Source of the DNA: Tritrichomonas musculus
Taxonomy: Eukaryota > Parabasalia > Tritrichomonadida > Tritrichomonadidae
Direction: 5' to 3'
NCBI GenBank assembly: GCA_039105265.1
Contig: JAPFFF010000059.1
Location: 496,001-560,000, forward strand
DNA length: 64,000 bases
Below the pieces are notes generated by a model that was not told where the DNA came from, ran no database searches, and was given only the letters and a program-made list of their open reading frames with translations. Made by a program: the position numbers and the translations under genes. This document shows, piece by piece, positions 20,601 through 31,880 of the stretch (the stretch's first letter is position 1; each line of letters begins with the position of its first letter).

Positions 20601-21912
20601 GATTTGTTTATTACCTTGGAAAATTTGTCCAAAAAGATTTTGATTTGGCATTTCATTATTTAAAGCTTGCTGCTAGTAAAAATGTTGAAGAAGCACAATT
20701 AATTTTAAGTTTGATTTATTATATTGGAATTGACGTTTCCAAAAATATTAACAAAGCTATTTATTATTGTACTCTCGCTGCAGATCAAAATTTACCTCGT
20801 GCTCAATTTTTTCTTGGTTTTTTATATTTATCTCAAGGTTATATTAATGAATGCATTTATTATTTTCAACTTGCAGCCAAATTAAATGATATACCTGCAC
20901 TTTTGGGCCTTGGAATGCTTTATTACAAAGGAAAATATGTTTCTTTGGATATATATAAAGCATTTCATTATTTTACACTTGCATCAAATAAAAATGATAA
21001 AAAAGCACAATATTATCTAGGAAAATTATATTGCAACAAAAAATCAAAGCAAAATATCAAAAAAGGCTTTTTTTATTATAGTCTTTCATCTAAAAATAGA
21101 TATCCTAAGGCACATTTCCCACTTGGTTTTTTTTATCATGAAGGAAAATATGTAAAAAGAGATATTCAAAAGTGCATTCATTATTATAAAGAAGGATCAA
21201 CTTTAAATGATAAGCATGCAAAAAACAATCTTGGAGTCATTTATAAAAACGGATTTGAAACAGAAAAAAACATAGGTAATGCAATTGAATTATTTAAAGA
21301 AGCAATTAGACAAAAAGATGATTTATTATCAAAATACAATTTGGCTCACATTTATATCTATGAAGATGGATTTCAAAATGAGAAATCAATATGTATTATG
21401 CTTTTGAATAAATGTGGTGCATTTGAACCAGCTTTAAAATTATTTATTTTAGCATTTGTGAAAATGCTAGGAATAGAAATTTTTACCAGAATGAAATCAA
21501 GTAACTTGGATGAAATAACGCAATTAGCTAAAAAAATTTTAAAATTCTCAAATATAGAAAATTATTCTGATTATCTGATGCTATATGAAAAATATAAAAA
21601 AATTGATTTTTTATATGATAATTCATTTCATATTGTTCCAACAGATACAATACATAATTATGATCCAAATCAAAAAGAAAATTATATTCCCTCTATCTCA
21701 AAAGAATTTTATGAAGGTTTTGGATTTGATGTTAACTCTCTTTGAACAAAAAATTTGGAAGATTTTTCAAAAGTGCGGCTGATAGTGGACATCAAGAAGC
21801 AAAGTTCAATTATGAGCAAATTGTTCAATCTTACTCATTTCATATTGTTGAAAATGACGATGTGGTAATCAGGCTTGCTAAACTTAAGAAAAAGTTCATA
21901 AAAAAAAAATAA
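17619..21912 (+). pseudogene. Kinase-Sel1 repeat gene split by two frameshifts
   Basis: Three consecutive frames make one product. The first (17619-19412, ATG at 17619) has an unrecognised N-terminal region of ~195 residues, a kinase domain and the first Sel1 repeats. The second (to 21745) holds about sixteen more Sel1 units (YNLGLIYYEGKYVxxDINKA pattern). The third (to the TAA at 21910-21912) adds a last unit (FFKSAADSGHQEAKFNYEQI) and a basic tail. The first shift, near 19400, fits loss of one A in an A/T run, since the Sel1 pattern resumes at once. The second is near 21740. The kinase keeps its lysine (FALKKP), Asp and Asn in LRDLNPKN, and APE, but has LRD for HRD and DFD for DFG. It may be live if the breaks are assembly errors. 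Confidence 0.8.
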
Positions 21913-22097
21913 TATTTTATAGAATATATCCTATGACTAATTATTAATAAGTGATTAATTAATGTTACTTATGCTGACACTAATATTTCTGAAATCTCAT
22001 AGAAAAAGGGCATTTAATAAATAAAAATGATATAATATCTTCAGAAGTGTTCGAAATTTTTTCTGTTCTAGTTTTCAGGATATAATTGATACCAGAA

Positions 22098-22550
22098 AAT
22101 ATTTATATGTTTAACAAGTTGTTGGTCAAATATTGGGCATATTCCTCTGTTCAATTTCGAGAAACAATAAAATCAAATCTGATCAATTATTGAAGTTTTT
22201 TAAAGATTGATTAAATTAATAAATGTTTTCATTTATAATATTGTTTATTAACTATGATTATATATTTTTATTAAAATAAAATTCAAGTATAAACCAGATA
22301 TTTTTATTTTTTTAAAAAATTTCAAAAGGCAAACGTTTTTAAAAAGATTGAGATTGCCCAGGTTTGAAAGACCCTATTTTTAATCTTCATCATATTGTAT
22401 TCTATTATATTTAATTAATTGTTTTTTTGTAATTTGCTTCTGATAAAGAAAAAAAAAAGAATTATTAAAAATTTTTAAATAAAAAATTAACGTCTTGCCT
22501 CAATTATTTCAAAGTATCACTGAATTTTTTCAAGCATCTTTAAGAAAATT
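22098..22550 (+). repeat. Left arm of a long inverted repeat
   Basis: 453 bp that matches the reverse complement of 23262-23713 essentially base for base. The only difference I found is 10 versus 9 bases in one homopolymer. Near its outer end it carries a short frame (MFNKLLVKYWAYSS) also present in the right arm. Confidence 0.85.
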
Positions 22551-23261
22551 TAAAAACGAGTTTTATATGAACAAATTTATTAACATTTTTAGAAAAATTG
22601 GCCCAAGATTTTCATACACAGCCAAATTATTTATTAAAATAAATTCTAAAAAGTTTTATTTACAAATTATTTAATAAAAATCTCTGTTTAATTCTGAGAA
22701 AAATATTAATTATTAATATTTGAAAAAATTTTTATATAAATTTGATAAGCATAAATCTCTTATTCCCAAGGTGAAATAATGATTCTTACATTTCAAAACA
22801 AATCAACAAGGTTATCATACCTTGGAACAAGCTTCGTTAGGGGATCAATACCATTATTTGATTTTTTTTTACAATATTACTTTCTTTGAATTAGCTTCCA
22901 AATAAGAATTTTAATATTAACTAATATGATAATTCTAAAAGCACAATAAACCGAAATAATGGTTGGAAAAATGTCATTTTCATTGTCAATAGACATTCAC
23001 AAGTATTGATCCAAATAAAAAAATTATAAGTTAATTCACATAAATATCATATTAATGAGATATAATTAGTGAGTCTTAATTTTTAAATGTTAAAAATAAA
23101 TATTCACAATTAATGTTTTAAAGAATTATCTTCATAGTAATTTTGTGCTATTTGAAAGTAAATATCTTCTTGTATACTTATTATAAAAACATAAAAAAGA
23201 ACATTTAACCTATTTATTTTAAAATCCTTGAGAGATATCTCTTTGTTATTCATATTTTTTT
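22551..23261. other. Unique spacer inside the inverted repeat
   Basis: 711 bp, AT-rich. No open frame or secondary repeat is supportable. Confidence 0.6.
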
Positions 23262-23713
23262 AATTTTCTTAAAGATGCTTGAAAAAATTCAGTGATACTT
23301 TGAAATAATTGAGGCAAGACGTTAATTTTTTATTTAAAAATTTTTAATAATTCTTTTTTTTTCTTTATCAGAAGCAAATTACAAAAAAACAATTAATTAA
23401 ATATAATAGAATACAATATGATGAAGATTAAAAATAGGGTCTTTCAAACCTGGGCAATCTCAATCTTTTTAAAAACGTTTGCCTTTTGAAATTTTTTAAA
23501 AAAATAAAAATATCTGGTTTATACTTGAATTTTATTTTAATAAAAATATATAATCATAGTTAATAAACAATATTATAAATGAAAACATTTATTAATTTAA
23601 TCAATCTTTAAAAAACTTCAATAATTGATCAGATTTGATTTTATTGTTTCTCGAAATTGAACAGAGGAATATGCCCAATATTTGACCAACAACTTGTTAA
23701 ACATATAAATATT
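23262..23713 (-). repeat. Right arm of the long inverted repeat
   Basis: 452 bp, reverse complement of 22098-22550. Weaker similarity continues outward (GAAGTGT and ATACCA words on both sides), so the two loci were probably diverged copies of one family before the arms were made identical. A short minus-strand frame at 23618-23803 crosses the outer edge; no family recognised. Confidence 0.85.
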
Positions 23714-24134
23714 ACATGGTATAAAGGAATTTCTAAAATCTTGGGCCATTTTTTTTTCAGACACTTCTATATCTTCATTAATATCTGATATTTTCACATT
23801 CAATTTTCAATTAAAAAATATCAGAAATTGAATAGAAAATATCAAGGAATTGACTTTAAAATAATCGTATAATATTCTAAGTTTTTTTTTGTTAACTATA
23901 TCTCAAAAGTCTATTGTTTATTAAATGATTTATGATTATATCGCGCGTTAGCTTTTTTTTTTTTTTTTTTTTTTTTGAATATCATAATTGAATATCTTCT
24001 GAAAAATTGAGATGTATGCCAAAATGACCGCCAGTTTATTTGATTCTCTTCAAATGTGAATATGGCAATTAACTGAAATATTTAAAAAAAATAATAAAAT
24101 ACAATAAGTAATGACAATATATAATAAACCTTTT
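23714..24134. other. AT-rich stretch with long poly-T
   Basis: Contains an uninterrupted run of about 25 T near 23952-23976. No gene. Confidence 0.6.
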
Positions 24135-25245
24135 TATTAAAGAAATTTTTTTCTGCTCTAAAGAATAAGTGGCCAGATGATGATTGTTTAGGAGAAAGAG
24201 GAAAAAATGAAGATGGAACAGCTGGTCCATATAAATATTTATCTTTTAAAGAAACTTATGAAAGATAACTTCAATTTGGACGTGGACTTGCCACATTAGG
24301 AGTTAAAAAAGGTGATAACTTAGGTATATACGCACACAATTCTATTATGTGGCAAACTACGGCATTTGGTGCATATTCAATCAGTGCAACAGTTGTACCT
24401 GTTTATGATTCACTTGGAGCAGAAGCCAGTGAATATATTGTTAATCATGCAGACATTAAAATCCTATTTTCATCTGAATTCAAATTTAAAAATGCACTTA
24501 AATTGCTTGACAAATGTCCAAAAGTTGAAAAATTGATCATTTTCTCAAATAAAGAACCAGAAGAGAAACATGCAACCATTCCAGTTCTAACATTTAAAGA
24601 AGTATTTGAACTAGGCCAATCTTATGCCGATAAAGAAATGCATGAACAAGAACCAGACGATGTTTACCTTATCATGTATACATCAGGATCAACAGTACTA
24701 CCAAAAGGATGCGTGATTGCAGCAGCAAACATCGTTGCAGTTGCAATTTTTGCTGGTTGGCTCGTCATGTTCTACTAATGAAACATATTTGTCTTTTCTT
24801 CCACTTGCTCACATATATGCACAAGAAGTTGAGCTCGAAGTGATCGCACATGGCGGACGTGTTGGATATGAACGTGGTCCTGTATCAATGCTTATGGATG
24901 AAATTCAAGCACTACAGCCGTCAATTATGACTGCTGTTCCTCGTATTTTAAACAGAATCGCAGAAGTTATGAAGAAGAAAACCGAAAATCTTCCAAGTTT
25001 TCTTCAATCAATTTTGAAGAAAGCAATGGATGAAAAAGTGAAATGTATGAAAGAAAACCGTCCACAATCACCCATACTTGATGCTCTTTTATTCTCTAAA
25101 TTCAGAGCTGCATTGGGTGGAAAATTAAGACTGTTAATTAGCGGAGGTGCTCCTATTATGTTAGAAATTTTCGAGTTTTTGTCTGCAACAATCACGCCTA
25201 ATATTTTACAAGTTTGTGGATTGACTGAGCTTTCATCTGCCTGCT
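24135..25245 (+). pseudogene. Long-chain acyl-CoA synthetase (AMP-binding), truncated
   Basis: Readable parts are the N-terminal GPYKYLSFKETYER, then LGIYAHNSIMWQTTAFGAYS, the AMP-binding P-loop YTSGSTVLPKG (canonical TSGSTGxPKG), then LSFLPLAHIYAQEVE, SIMTAVPRILNRI, GKLRLLISGGAP and GLTELSS (the YGxTE region). Breaks: an in-frame TAA at 24266-24268, a frame change near 24750-24775, and loss of everything after GLTELSS, where a minus-strand BspA remnant begins. The C-terminal lid domain is therefore missing and no functional enzyme can be made. Intact relatives activate fatty acids with ATP and CoA on membranes. The clean truncation next to unrelated sequence points to a rearrangement. Confidence 0.9.
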
Positions 25246-25905
25246 TTGTAAATTGGAACTTTTGGGAATTTCAATTTTGACAAGATTATCGCAATTCCAA
25301 AATGTATATTCACATATATTTTAGAAACTTTTGTTGGAATAAAAATTTCTTCAATATTTGAATTGAAAAATGCACGTGATTCAATTGTTTGTAAATTAGA
25401 ATTTTTTGGGACTTCAACTTTTGTCAGATTATAGCATTTAAAAAATGCATATTCACATATTTTAGAAACAGTTGAAGGAATAAAAATTTCTTCGATTTTT
25501 GTTTTTGAAAATACGCGTTTCTCGATTGCTTCTAAATTTGAATTTTGTGGAATTTCGACTTTGGTCAGGTTTTGGCATTTGTAAAACGCATATTCGCATA
25601 TTTTAGAAACAGTTGATGGAATAAAGACTTCTTCGATACTTGAATATGCGAATGCAAATTTTCCTATTGTTTGCAAATTGGAATTTTTTGGAAATTCAAC
25701 TTTTGTCAGTTTTTTACATTTGAAAAATGCAAAAGATAAGATGATTATAATGCTTTGGAGGAATACAAATTTCTACAATGTTATGACATGCAAAAAAAAG
25801 AGTGTCAAATTCTTTGTTGTTGGATTGGTCACTTTTTCCAAATAGGCATTTGCCATCTTTGAATGCAAATTGAACGTTAGATGATGATATTTCAATTTTT
25901 TTTCA
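25233..25905 (-). pseudogene. BspA-like LRR gene remnant
   Basis: LRR units of the SNLQTIESRAFFNSNIEEIF type (TVSKICEYAFYKCQNLTKVE) are readable from 25676 down to 25233. Upstream, the region AFKDGKCLFGKSDQSNNKEF resembles an LRR-flanking segment but lies in another frame, so at least one shift is present. The 3' end loses the repeat pattern where it meets the acyl-CoA synthetase remnant. Confidence 0.7.
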
Positions 25906-25927
25906 ATTTGTTTAGATTACAGCACCA

Positions 25928-26455
25928 TCATTCTTTCTCTTTAGAAATCTTCTTCATGCTTCTTCTGAGGTTGAAAACTTCGTCCTTGGAATCTGTCGTA
26001 CTGTCTCTCCTTTTCGCATCTTCAAGGACGTCGAGGAATGCCTGCACCTCGTCTTCGTCAACCGTCTCATCGAAGTACGAAAAGTCTGACAGCTCGCTGA
26101 AAATCTCCTCAAATGAAGGACGATCTTCTGGGTTCTCGCTCCAGCACCTCGTTAGAAGATTCTTCATCTTCTCGCTGACACTTCCACTCAATTTCGGACG
26201 GTGACCGTTTATCACTTTGTGTGCAAATCCAAATGGTGAAATGTTTTCACCTAATTCTGAGAAAGGCTCTTCGCCTGTCACAATCTCGTACGCAAGAATT
26301 GAGAACGCGTAGACATCAACCGATGCAGAGTAGCAATCTTCGCCTCTCAGCAGTTCTGGCGCCATGTAAAGTGGAGTACCAATTTGACCTGTCATGGTCA
26401 AATTTTGTGATTTTGTCAAAGAATCTGAGAAACAACGAGATATTGATAAACACCA
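25928..26455 (-). pseudogene. TKL-like kinase C-lobe remnant, GC-rich
   Basis: Starts abruptly in the activation segment (SRCFSDSLTKSQNLTMTG, then GTPLYMAPELL) and continues through SVDVYAFSILAYEIVTGEEP and CWSENPEDRPSFEEI to a stop at 25928. The N-lobe, catalytic loop and DFG are absent, with a break near 26440-26455. The first in-frame ATG lies inside the activation loop, so no functional kinase results. It is much richer in G+C than its surroundings. The BspA remnant just downstream on the same strand suggests an old kinase-BspA gene, although the base composition of the two pieces differs. Confidence 0.8.
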
Positions 26456-26938
26456 TTCAAAATGAAATTAAAAAACTAAATATTAAGAAAAATTTTTCTT
26501 AAGAAAAACTATATCTATATTAAAAAATAATTAAATTGTATATTTTTCTTATAGTTTTTTAGAACATAGAAAACTCTCATAATCTTTTGAAATTAATATA
26601 TAATAAAGTATATCATATTATAAGAATATTTTAATAGAAAACATTTTCCTAATTTTGCGTATATACTGAGATATGATCAAAGAAAGTTGCCAAAATTGAG
26701 AGGAATTACTATTCAAATGTAGTATAATTTTGTAATTGATTTTTCTCGAAAATTTGGCGGACGATTTTTCTAAAAATTTAATATAATATATAATGCAATG
26801 TATACTACTATTTAAGATAAATGTAATATACCGGTCATTCGTTGGCTCTGTTCTGGAATCGTTTTTTCCAAAAAAAATCGTAAAATCGGCTAAAAATAGT
26901 GTAAATCGCTTTATCTCGGGATATATCTAAAAATATTT
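26456..26938. other. AT-rich stretch
   Basis: About 480 bp between the kinase remnant and the next remnant. Nothing supportable. Confidence 0.55.
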
Positions 26939-27602
26939 TTATAGAATAAAAAGTTGATCAACTTCAATTATGTCACCAATGAAAGCTAATTTCAAAAATT
27001 GAATTTTTTTATCTGGTTGTTTCTCAATCAATTTCATTAAATCAGAAAATTCTTGTTCTTTTTTAGTTGAAATTAAAATATCATCATCACTTACAGTGAA
27101 ATTAGGTGATTTTGAACAAACTTTATTACCATAACAAACAATGAGGTGATCTTGTGAACTTTTTGAAGGAATTTGTGATAATAATAAATTCTTATTTTCA
27201 CCTTTATAATAAACAATAATACTAATGTTCTTCGGAAGTGTTTTTAATATGATATGATCAAATTCTGAATTAACGTTTATTTTAATTGGTTTGATTGAAT
27301 CAGCTTGAACTGGAATTTGGAAAACATCAGAACTTCCAAATTCTGGTGATGAGCATTCATCAGATGCTAAACAAAAGACAAACTAAGTAGCAACTGCTGG
27401 ATATTCTGAAAACAAAAGTGACTTGTCATAATTATAATGGTGATAATATTCTTTATTATTGTTAATAGTAATATCAGAAGCAGAGTTAGAATAAAAATCA
27501 AAAACAAAAGAAGAAGCTTGTACCTCAGTAAAATCAACCAAATCAATTTGTAATTGATCAGAATTTCCAACTCGAATGTCAAACGGTTTTTCTGTATTTA
27601 CT
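26939..27602 (-). pseudogene. C-terminal remnant of an unknown gene
   Basis: A minus-strand frame reads sensibly for about 220 residues from an A/T run at ~27602-27619 to a TAA at 26939-26941, with one in-frame TAG (27383-27385). Readable parts include FDIRVGNSDQLQIDLVDF, SPEFGSSDVFQIPVQAD, ISIIVYYKGENKNLLLSQ and KLIEKQPDKKIQFLKLAF. Composition suggests beta-rich domains with a helical tail. I do not recognise the family. The 5' end is lost. Confidence 0.5.
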
Positions 27603-27745
27603 TTAAAAAAAAAAAAAAAAGATTTTTTGATATGACAAATTTAAAATTATTTGGCAATCTTTTAATAATAATCAATTCATTGTTTATTTTGAAAATAATA
27701 AATCATATCCAAAAAAAAATGCTTTATACTTCCTTAATGCATATT

Positions 27746-28030
27746 AGGCTTGTTATTCTGATATCGATTATCAGGTTTGGCTCTTTTTTTAACTCAGCTA
27801 ATCGATTTTAAAATGTTATCGATTGGAAATTGTAATTGATGAATTCGATTATCAAGTATGAAATGTGATATACAAAAAAAATATCTTTTGATATCGAATC
27901 TTGATTAATCGAAATTAATACCTGCAAAAATCATTAAAAAGAGTTTTTTAGCGGCATAAAATAAATATATTCTAACTTATTATGTAAATGGATCAATTAT
28001 TGATATCAAAAATCGAGACTTAACAAGCTT
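27746..28030. mobile_element. MITE with about 9-bp target duplication (copy 1)
   Basis: Begins AGGCTTGTTATTCTGATATC and ends TAACAAGCTT, giving short imperfect terminal inverted repeats. Both sides carry the same 13-mer CTTAATGCATATT, from which a 9-10 bp target duplication can be drawn. The interior has several ATCGAT words and no coding frame. A 9-10 bp duplication is typical of Mutator-like elements. A related copy lies at 43749-43999. Confidence 0.65.
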
Positions 28031-28304
28031 AATGCATATTTCTCTCAAATTAATGCACAAGCAAATAATTCAACTTTTATTGAAAAGACATATGTCAATA
28101 AAATTGAGAGAAAAGTGGCAGGTTCTACCGTTTTCCTAAAGCTTAGTTAATTCAAGTTTAGTCTTTATTTTTCATAAGATGATATTCAATAATAAAGTTA
28201 AATGCACATTAGCTAGATAATTTAATTTTGAAATTTTATTCATTTTTATTTAGAGAAGAAGTTCATAGAGGGGAATATTTGGACGATTTTTCATTTTGTC
28301 TGAT

Positions 28305-30950
28305 TTATTGCTTTAATAAAAGTTGAATTATTTGCTGGTTGTTTGATTTTTGTGCCAATTGAAGTGGTGATTCATTTAACTCATTTCTCGAACTATCCTC
28401 AGAAATCCAATCTCCACCATCCTTTCCTTTCTCACTTTTGAAATTTATTGTAATGATTATGGTTTCTTTATTTACATTTGTATCAATATTTTTAAATTCA
28501 AGAAGCAAGTTCACCAATTCAATATTTTCTCTTTCAATTGCCATTATTAAAGCAGTTTTTTTAACTATTTCCACAACAACAGTTTGTGTATAATTGTCAT
28601 TATTTCTATTTCTTGTTATTGTTGTTTCAATTGATAATGCATTGATATTGATGTCTTCATTATGTTTTGAGAGCAACAATTTAATAATTTCGATATTTTC
28701 TCTTTCACAAGCAACTTGAAGAAGTGTTTTTTCATTTGGATTTTCTTTAAAAATTTCCAAATACTGAGGCAGCTTATTTCTGTCAAAGTTTTCTTTCAAA
28801 TACAAATTAACCAATGTTTTTTGAAATCCTAGTAAACTTTTAATGAATTCGAGATTGTTTTGTTCAAATGCAATTTGAAGAATTGCATATACTTTATCAT
28901 ATTTACAATTATAATTTTTGTCATCATTAATTGAGTATTTATAGAACATGTTGACATCGATGTTTTTCGTGCTTAATAAAGTATTAAAAACATTTATATC
29001 TTTCATTTGATAGGCAACATAAAGAGCTGTAAGAAATTCATTATCACTTTGACATTTCAAATTAACATCTATTTTCGGATGTCTCAATAAAGAATCAATC
29101 AATTCAGTGTTCTTTCTTTTGATTGCACATATTAAAGCTGATACTTCTTCATCATGTGCAATTTCAGTTGATTTGTACTGATACTTGTATTCATACAGGC
29201 TATTTACATCAATATTTGGATTCTTTATAAATTCTTTGAAATATTCAACTAATTGGAATTCAATCGTCAATAGAAAAGGTGTGTCTTTGAAATAACGAAT
29301 ATCGTTATAATTTGTATTGCCAAATTCCAACTCACTTTGTATAAAAATGTTAATTCTTGGATGATTTAACAAAATGCAAAACATTTCATAATTTCGTGTG
29401 ATTATCGCAATAGACAAAGGACTTCTCTTTTCTTTGCGATAATTTGTGCTCTGCTCAGTATCATAGTTGATAAGACGGCACTCGTTCACATCAATTTTCG
29501 GATGTGACATCAAAAGTTTGAATATTTGAATATCACCTTTTTCAATGGAACTGATCAATGCTGTTCTCTCAAATTTCTCGTCATTTTTATATGTAACACT
29601 TTTTGCATTAATGTCAATTTTTGATTGTTTCAATAAAAGTTCAGTAATTTCACTTTTTCTATGAAAAACTGCTACATTCAATGCAGTAACTTTGGTGTTT
29701 CCAATTATACTGGCTTTATTTATATCAACTTTTGATTCTATTAATGAATTAACAATGTAAAAATAACCATACTTGCAAAATTCAATAAAATATTCTGAAT
29801 TTGATTTGAGTTCCATTTCAAAAAGTGGAAAATTTCTATTTTTTAGAATTGTGCAATATATTTCAAGTTTCTTTTCTTTTAAGACTTCAGTAGAAATATA
29901 ATTTTGTTCAATGTAGCTAGCAACGTTATTGTGGTGGCATTTGATAGACTCAATGTAAAGTGGATAATAATTATCATTTTCCGGTTGAATTTTGTTATAT
30001 TCAAGGAGATGAATTATTTCTGGGTTATCTCCATGTATTGCAAAGTACCATAACGAATCGTCTGTTTCAACTTTATTAATTAATAAATATTTAAATATTT
30101 CAATTGATCCGAAAAATGCAGAATATTGTATTAACGAAATTTCTTTTTCATACAAAAAAGGATTTGTTTCATAAATTGATTTCTTTAATTGCGAATTTAA
30201 AGAAATATTTGTTTTGGTAACATAAGATATGAAATCAACAACTAAATCATTTCGAATCATAAAAGCCAAATATGAATCATTTTCGCCAATTCTTCTTTTT
30301 TCTTCACCTTCTTTTGCATCATCTTCATCATTTCCTTCTTCTTCCTCTTGGCTGTCTTTAACTATTGTATATGTATTATTATTATGCAATACTCCATTTT
30401 TACGCATTTGATGAACTGTATCATATATTTCATTATAATTTATGGAATCAAATGAGGATAAAAAAAATCCATAATTATAATTTTTGGATAAAAAATCGTA
30501 AAATGGCAAATTTGTGAGTAATTTAAATTCAACTTCTGCTTGAAAATACTTGTTGTATGTGTTATATTTTTGTTTTGATAATGTTTGGTTGATTGCTTCA
30601 CTCGGTGTTATGAGTTTTTCATCAAAAAGAAAAAGAAGAAGGCGCTTATTTCCTTTGAATATGTTAAAAATTTCAGATTCTGTATAAAACGATTTAATCT
30701 TATTTTTCAAGGTTTCTAGAATGCCGAGAATTTTGTCGAAAAAATTTGGATAACGATGATGGTTGCAAGAAAGACTGCAAATTAAATAAAGAAAATCTTT
30801 CAAAAGGATTTTATTGCTGATGATATTATAATCAGTCAAAAATGTATTTAATTCTTCAAATCGTGATTGCTCATCATCTTTACTGTCAATATAATGAATG
30901 ATCTTTCGATGTATATCGCACATTACCTGCAAGTATTCATTAGCATTCAT
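28305..30950 (-). CDS. Ankyrin-repeat protein with trichomonad-type N-terminal region
   Basis: 881 residues from the ATG at 30950 (MNANEYLQVM), preferred over an upstream TTG. Residues 1-270 form the helical N-terminal region common to large trichomonad ankyrin families (FNIFKGNKRLLLFLFDEKLI, then RRIGENDSYLAFMIRNDLVV). An acidic insert, EEEEGNDEDDAKEGEE, sits near residue 205. Ankyrin repeats run from ~residue 270 to the end (SIEKGDIQIFKLLMSHPKID, ALICAIKRKNTELIDSLLRH), many ending in DVN. Ankyrin arrays bind other proteins. There is no membrane segment or signal peptide, so it is presumably cytosolic. It is a paralog of the 60.6-62.8 kb gene. Confidence 0.9.
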   Translation of the reverse strand: MNANEYLQVMCDIHRKIIHYIDSKDDEQSRFEELNTFLTDYNIISNKILLKDFLYLICSLSCNHHRYPNFFDKILGILETLKNKIKSFYTESEIFNIFKGNKRLLLFLFDEKLITPSEAINQTLSKQKYNTYNKYFQAEVEFKLLTNLPFYDFLSKNYNYGFFLSSFDSINYNEIYDTVHQMRKNGVLHNNNTYTIVKDSQEEEEGNDEDDAKEGEEKRRIGENDSYLAFMIRNDLVVDFISYVTKTNISLNSQLKKSIYETNPFLYEKEISLIQYSAFFGSIEIFKYLLINKVETDDSLWYFAIHGDNPEIIHLLEYNKIQPENDNYYPLYIESIKCHHNNVASYIEQNYISTEVLKEKKLEIYCTILKNRNFPLFEMELKSNSEYFIEFCKYGYFYIVNSLIESKVDINKASIIGNTKVTALNVAVFHRKSEITELLLKQSKIDINAKSVTYKNDEKFERTALISSIEKGDIQIFKLLMSHPKIDVNECRLINYDTEQSTNYRKEKRSPLSIAIITRNYEMFCILLNHPRINIFIQSELEFGNTNYNDIRYFKDTPFLLTIEFQLVEYFKEFIKNPNIDVNSLYEYKYQYKSTEIAHDEEVSALICAIKRKNTELIDSLLRHPKIDVNLKCQSDNEFLTALYVAYQMKDINVFNTLLSTKNIDVNMFYKYSINDDKNYNCKYDKVYAILQIAFEQNNLEFIKSLLGFQKTLVNLYLKENFDRNKLPQYLEIFKENPNEKTLLQVACERENIEIIKLLLSKHNEDININALSIETTITRNRNNDNYTQTVVVEIVKKTALIMAIERENIELVNLLLEFKNIDTNVNKETIIITINFKSEKGKDGGDWISEDSSRNELNESPLQLAQKSNNQQIIQLLLKQ

Positions 30951-31144
30951 TACCAACAAGTTTAATAAATTTTTGTGATATGACAAAAAATATTAAAATT
31001 CTTCACAAATTTTTGGAAAATTTTTAAAAATTTTTAATTTGTTCTATCGTTCATAAAAAAAAATCATGAAACAAAAAGCTAGATTAGACACATAATAATT
31101 TATTTAATAATAAATTTAGTTTAAATTATGAAATATTTAAATTC

Positions 31145-31815
31145 TTAATTTTCACAAGTTTCAAGTTCTTTGTCACGATTTGAAACGATTTCTTGTTCAA
31201 CATCAGAAGCAAGTTCAAATGAATTTTTTCTTAAATAATCAATGATTTCAACAAAACTTGGCCATTCAGATGGCTAATCAGATAAACACATTGAAATCAA
31301 ATAAATGCAACATTCAGAAATCGATGATGAAGGTGAAGGAAGGTCAATTTTTTTGCCAGCCATTTTAGCTCAAATTTTGATTTGGAAGTTTCCAACAAAA
31401 ATATTCCATTTAATGGGATATTAAAATTTTCAATCAAAACTTTTAAGGCACTTCGGATATCACGGGTATTATCAATTTGGGAGAATGCATCGCAATATTC
31501 AATATTTTCTCGATCAGTGGTTGGAGGATAATGGTAATTTCCATAAGAACTTGATTTTTGTTAAAAATATTTGATTAATGTCATTATAATTACATCTTAT
31601 TGCTAAATTATATAACGTTTTCCAGCATAAGTCTACTTCGGAGAGTTCAGCATTTTCTCCAATTTGCTCATCATTATTATTATATTTGAATTTTTCTTCT
31701 TCTTCATTTTCCGATTCATCTGAAGTTTCACTGTCTGAATATAGTACATCTTCTTGTTCTTCAATATCATACTCAAAATCTTCACTTGAAATTTCTGATT
31801 CTTCGGTTTACATTT
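31145..31815 (-). pseudogene. Decayed gene ending in a kinase C-lobe
   Basis: The 5' part reads as a very acidic segment (EDFEYDIEEQEDVLYSDSE). After a frame change comes SYGNYHYPPTTDRENIEYCD and DIRSALKVLIENFNIPLNGI. After another change comes CCIYLISMCLSD, an in-frame stop, then PSEWPSFVEIIDYLRKNSFE. The last part matches the end of TKL-type kinases (C...D P..RPSF.EI). At least three breaks. Function lost; assignment rests on the short C-lobe motif. Confidence 0.5.
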
Positions 31816-31817
31816 TT

Positions 31818-31880
31818 CAAAAATTTTACACTTTTTGGAAAATTTACACTTTTTTAGAAAATTTACACTTTTTGTAAAAT
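31818..31880 (+). repeat. Triplicated ACACTTTTT box upstream of the Gly_rich gene
   Basis: Three near-copies of AAAATTTACACTTTTTG spaced about 20 nt apart end 17-20 nt before the ATG at 31898. It may be a promoter array or simple slippage. TTCACTTTTTG also precedes the kinase gene start at 16963. Confidence 0.4.

Noticed and set aside
22098-23713. Polinton or other virus-like element suggested by the long inverted ends
   Set aside because: The spacer has no capsid, polymerase or integrase coding sequence, and there is no clear target duplication. No virus-like element could be supported anywhere in the window.
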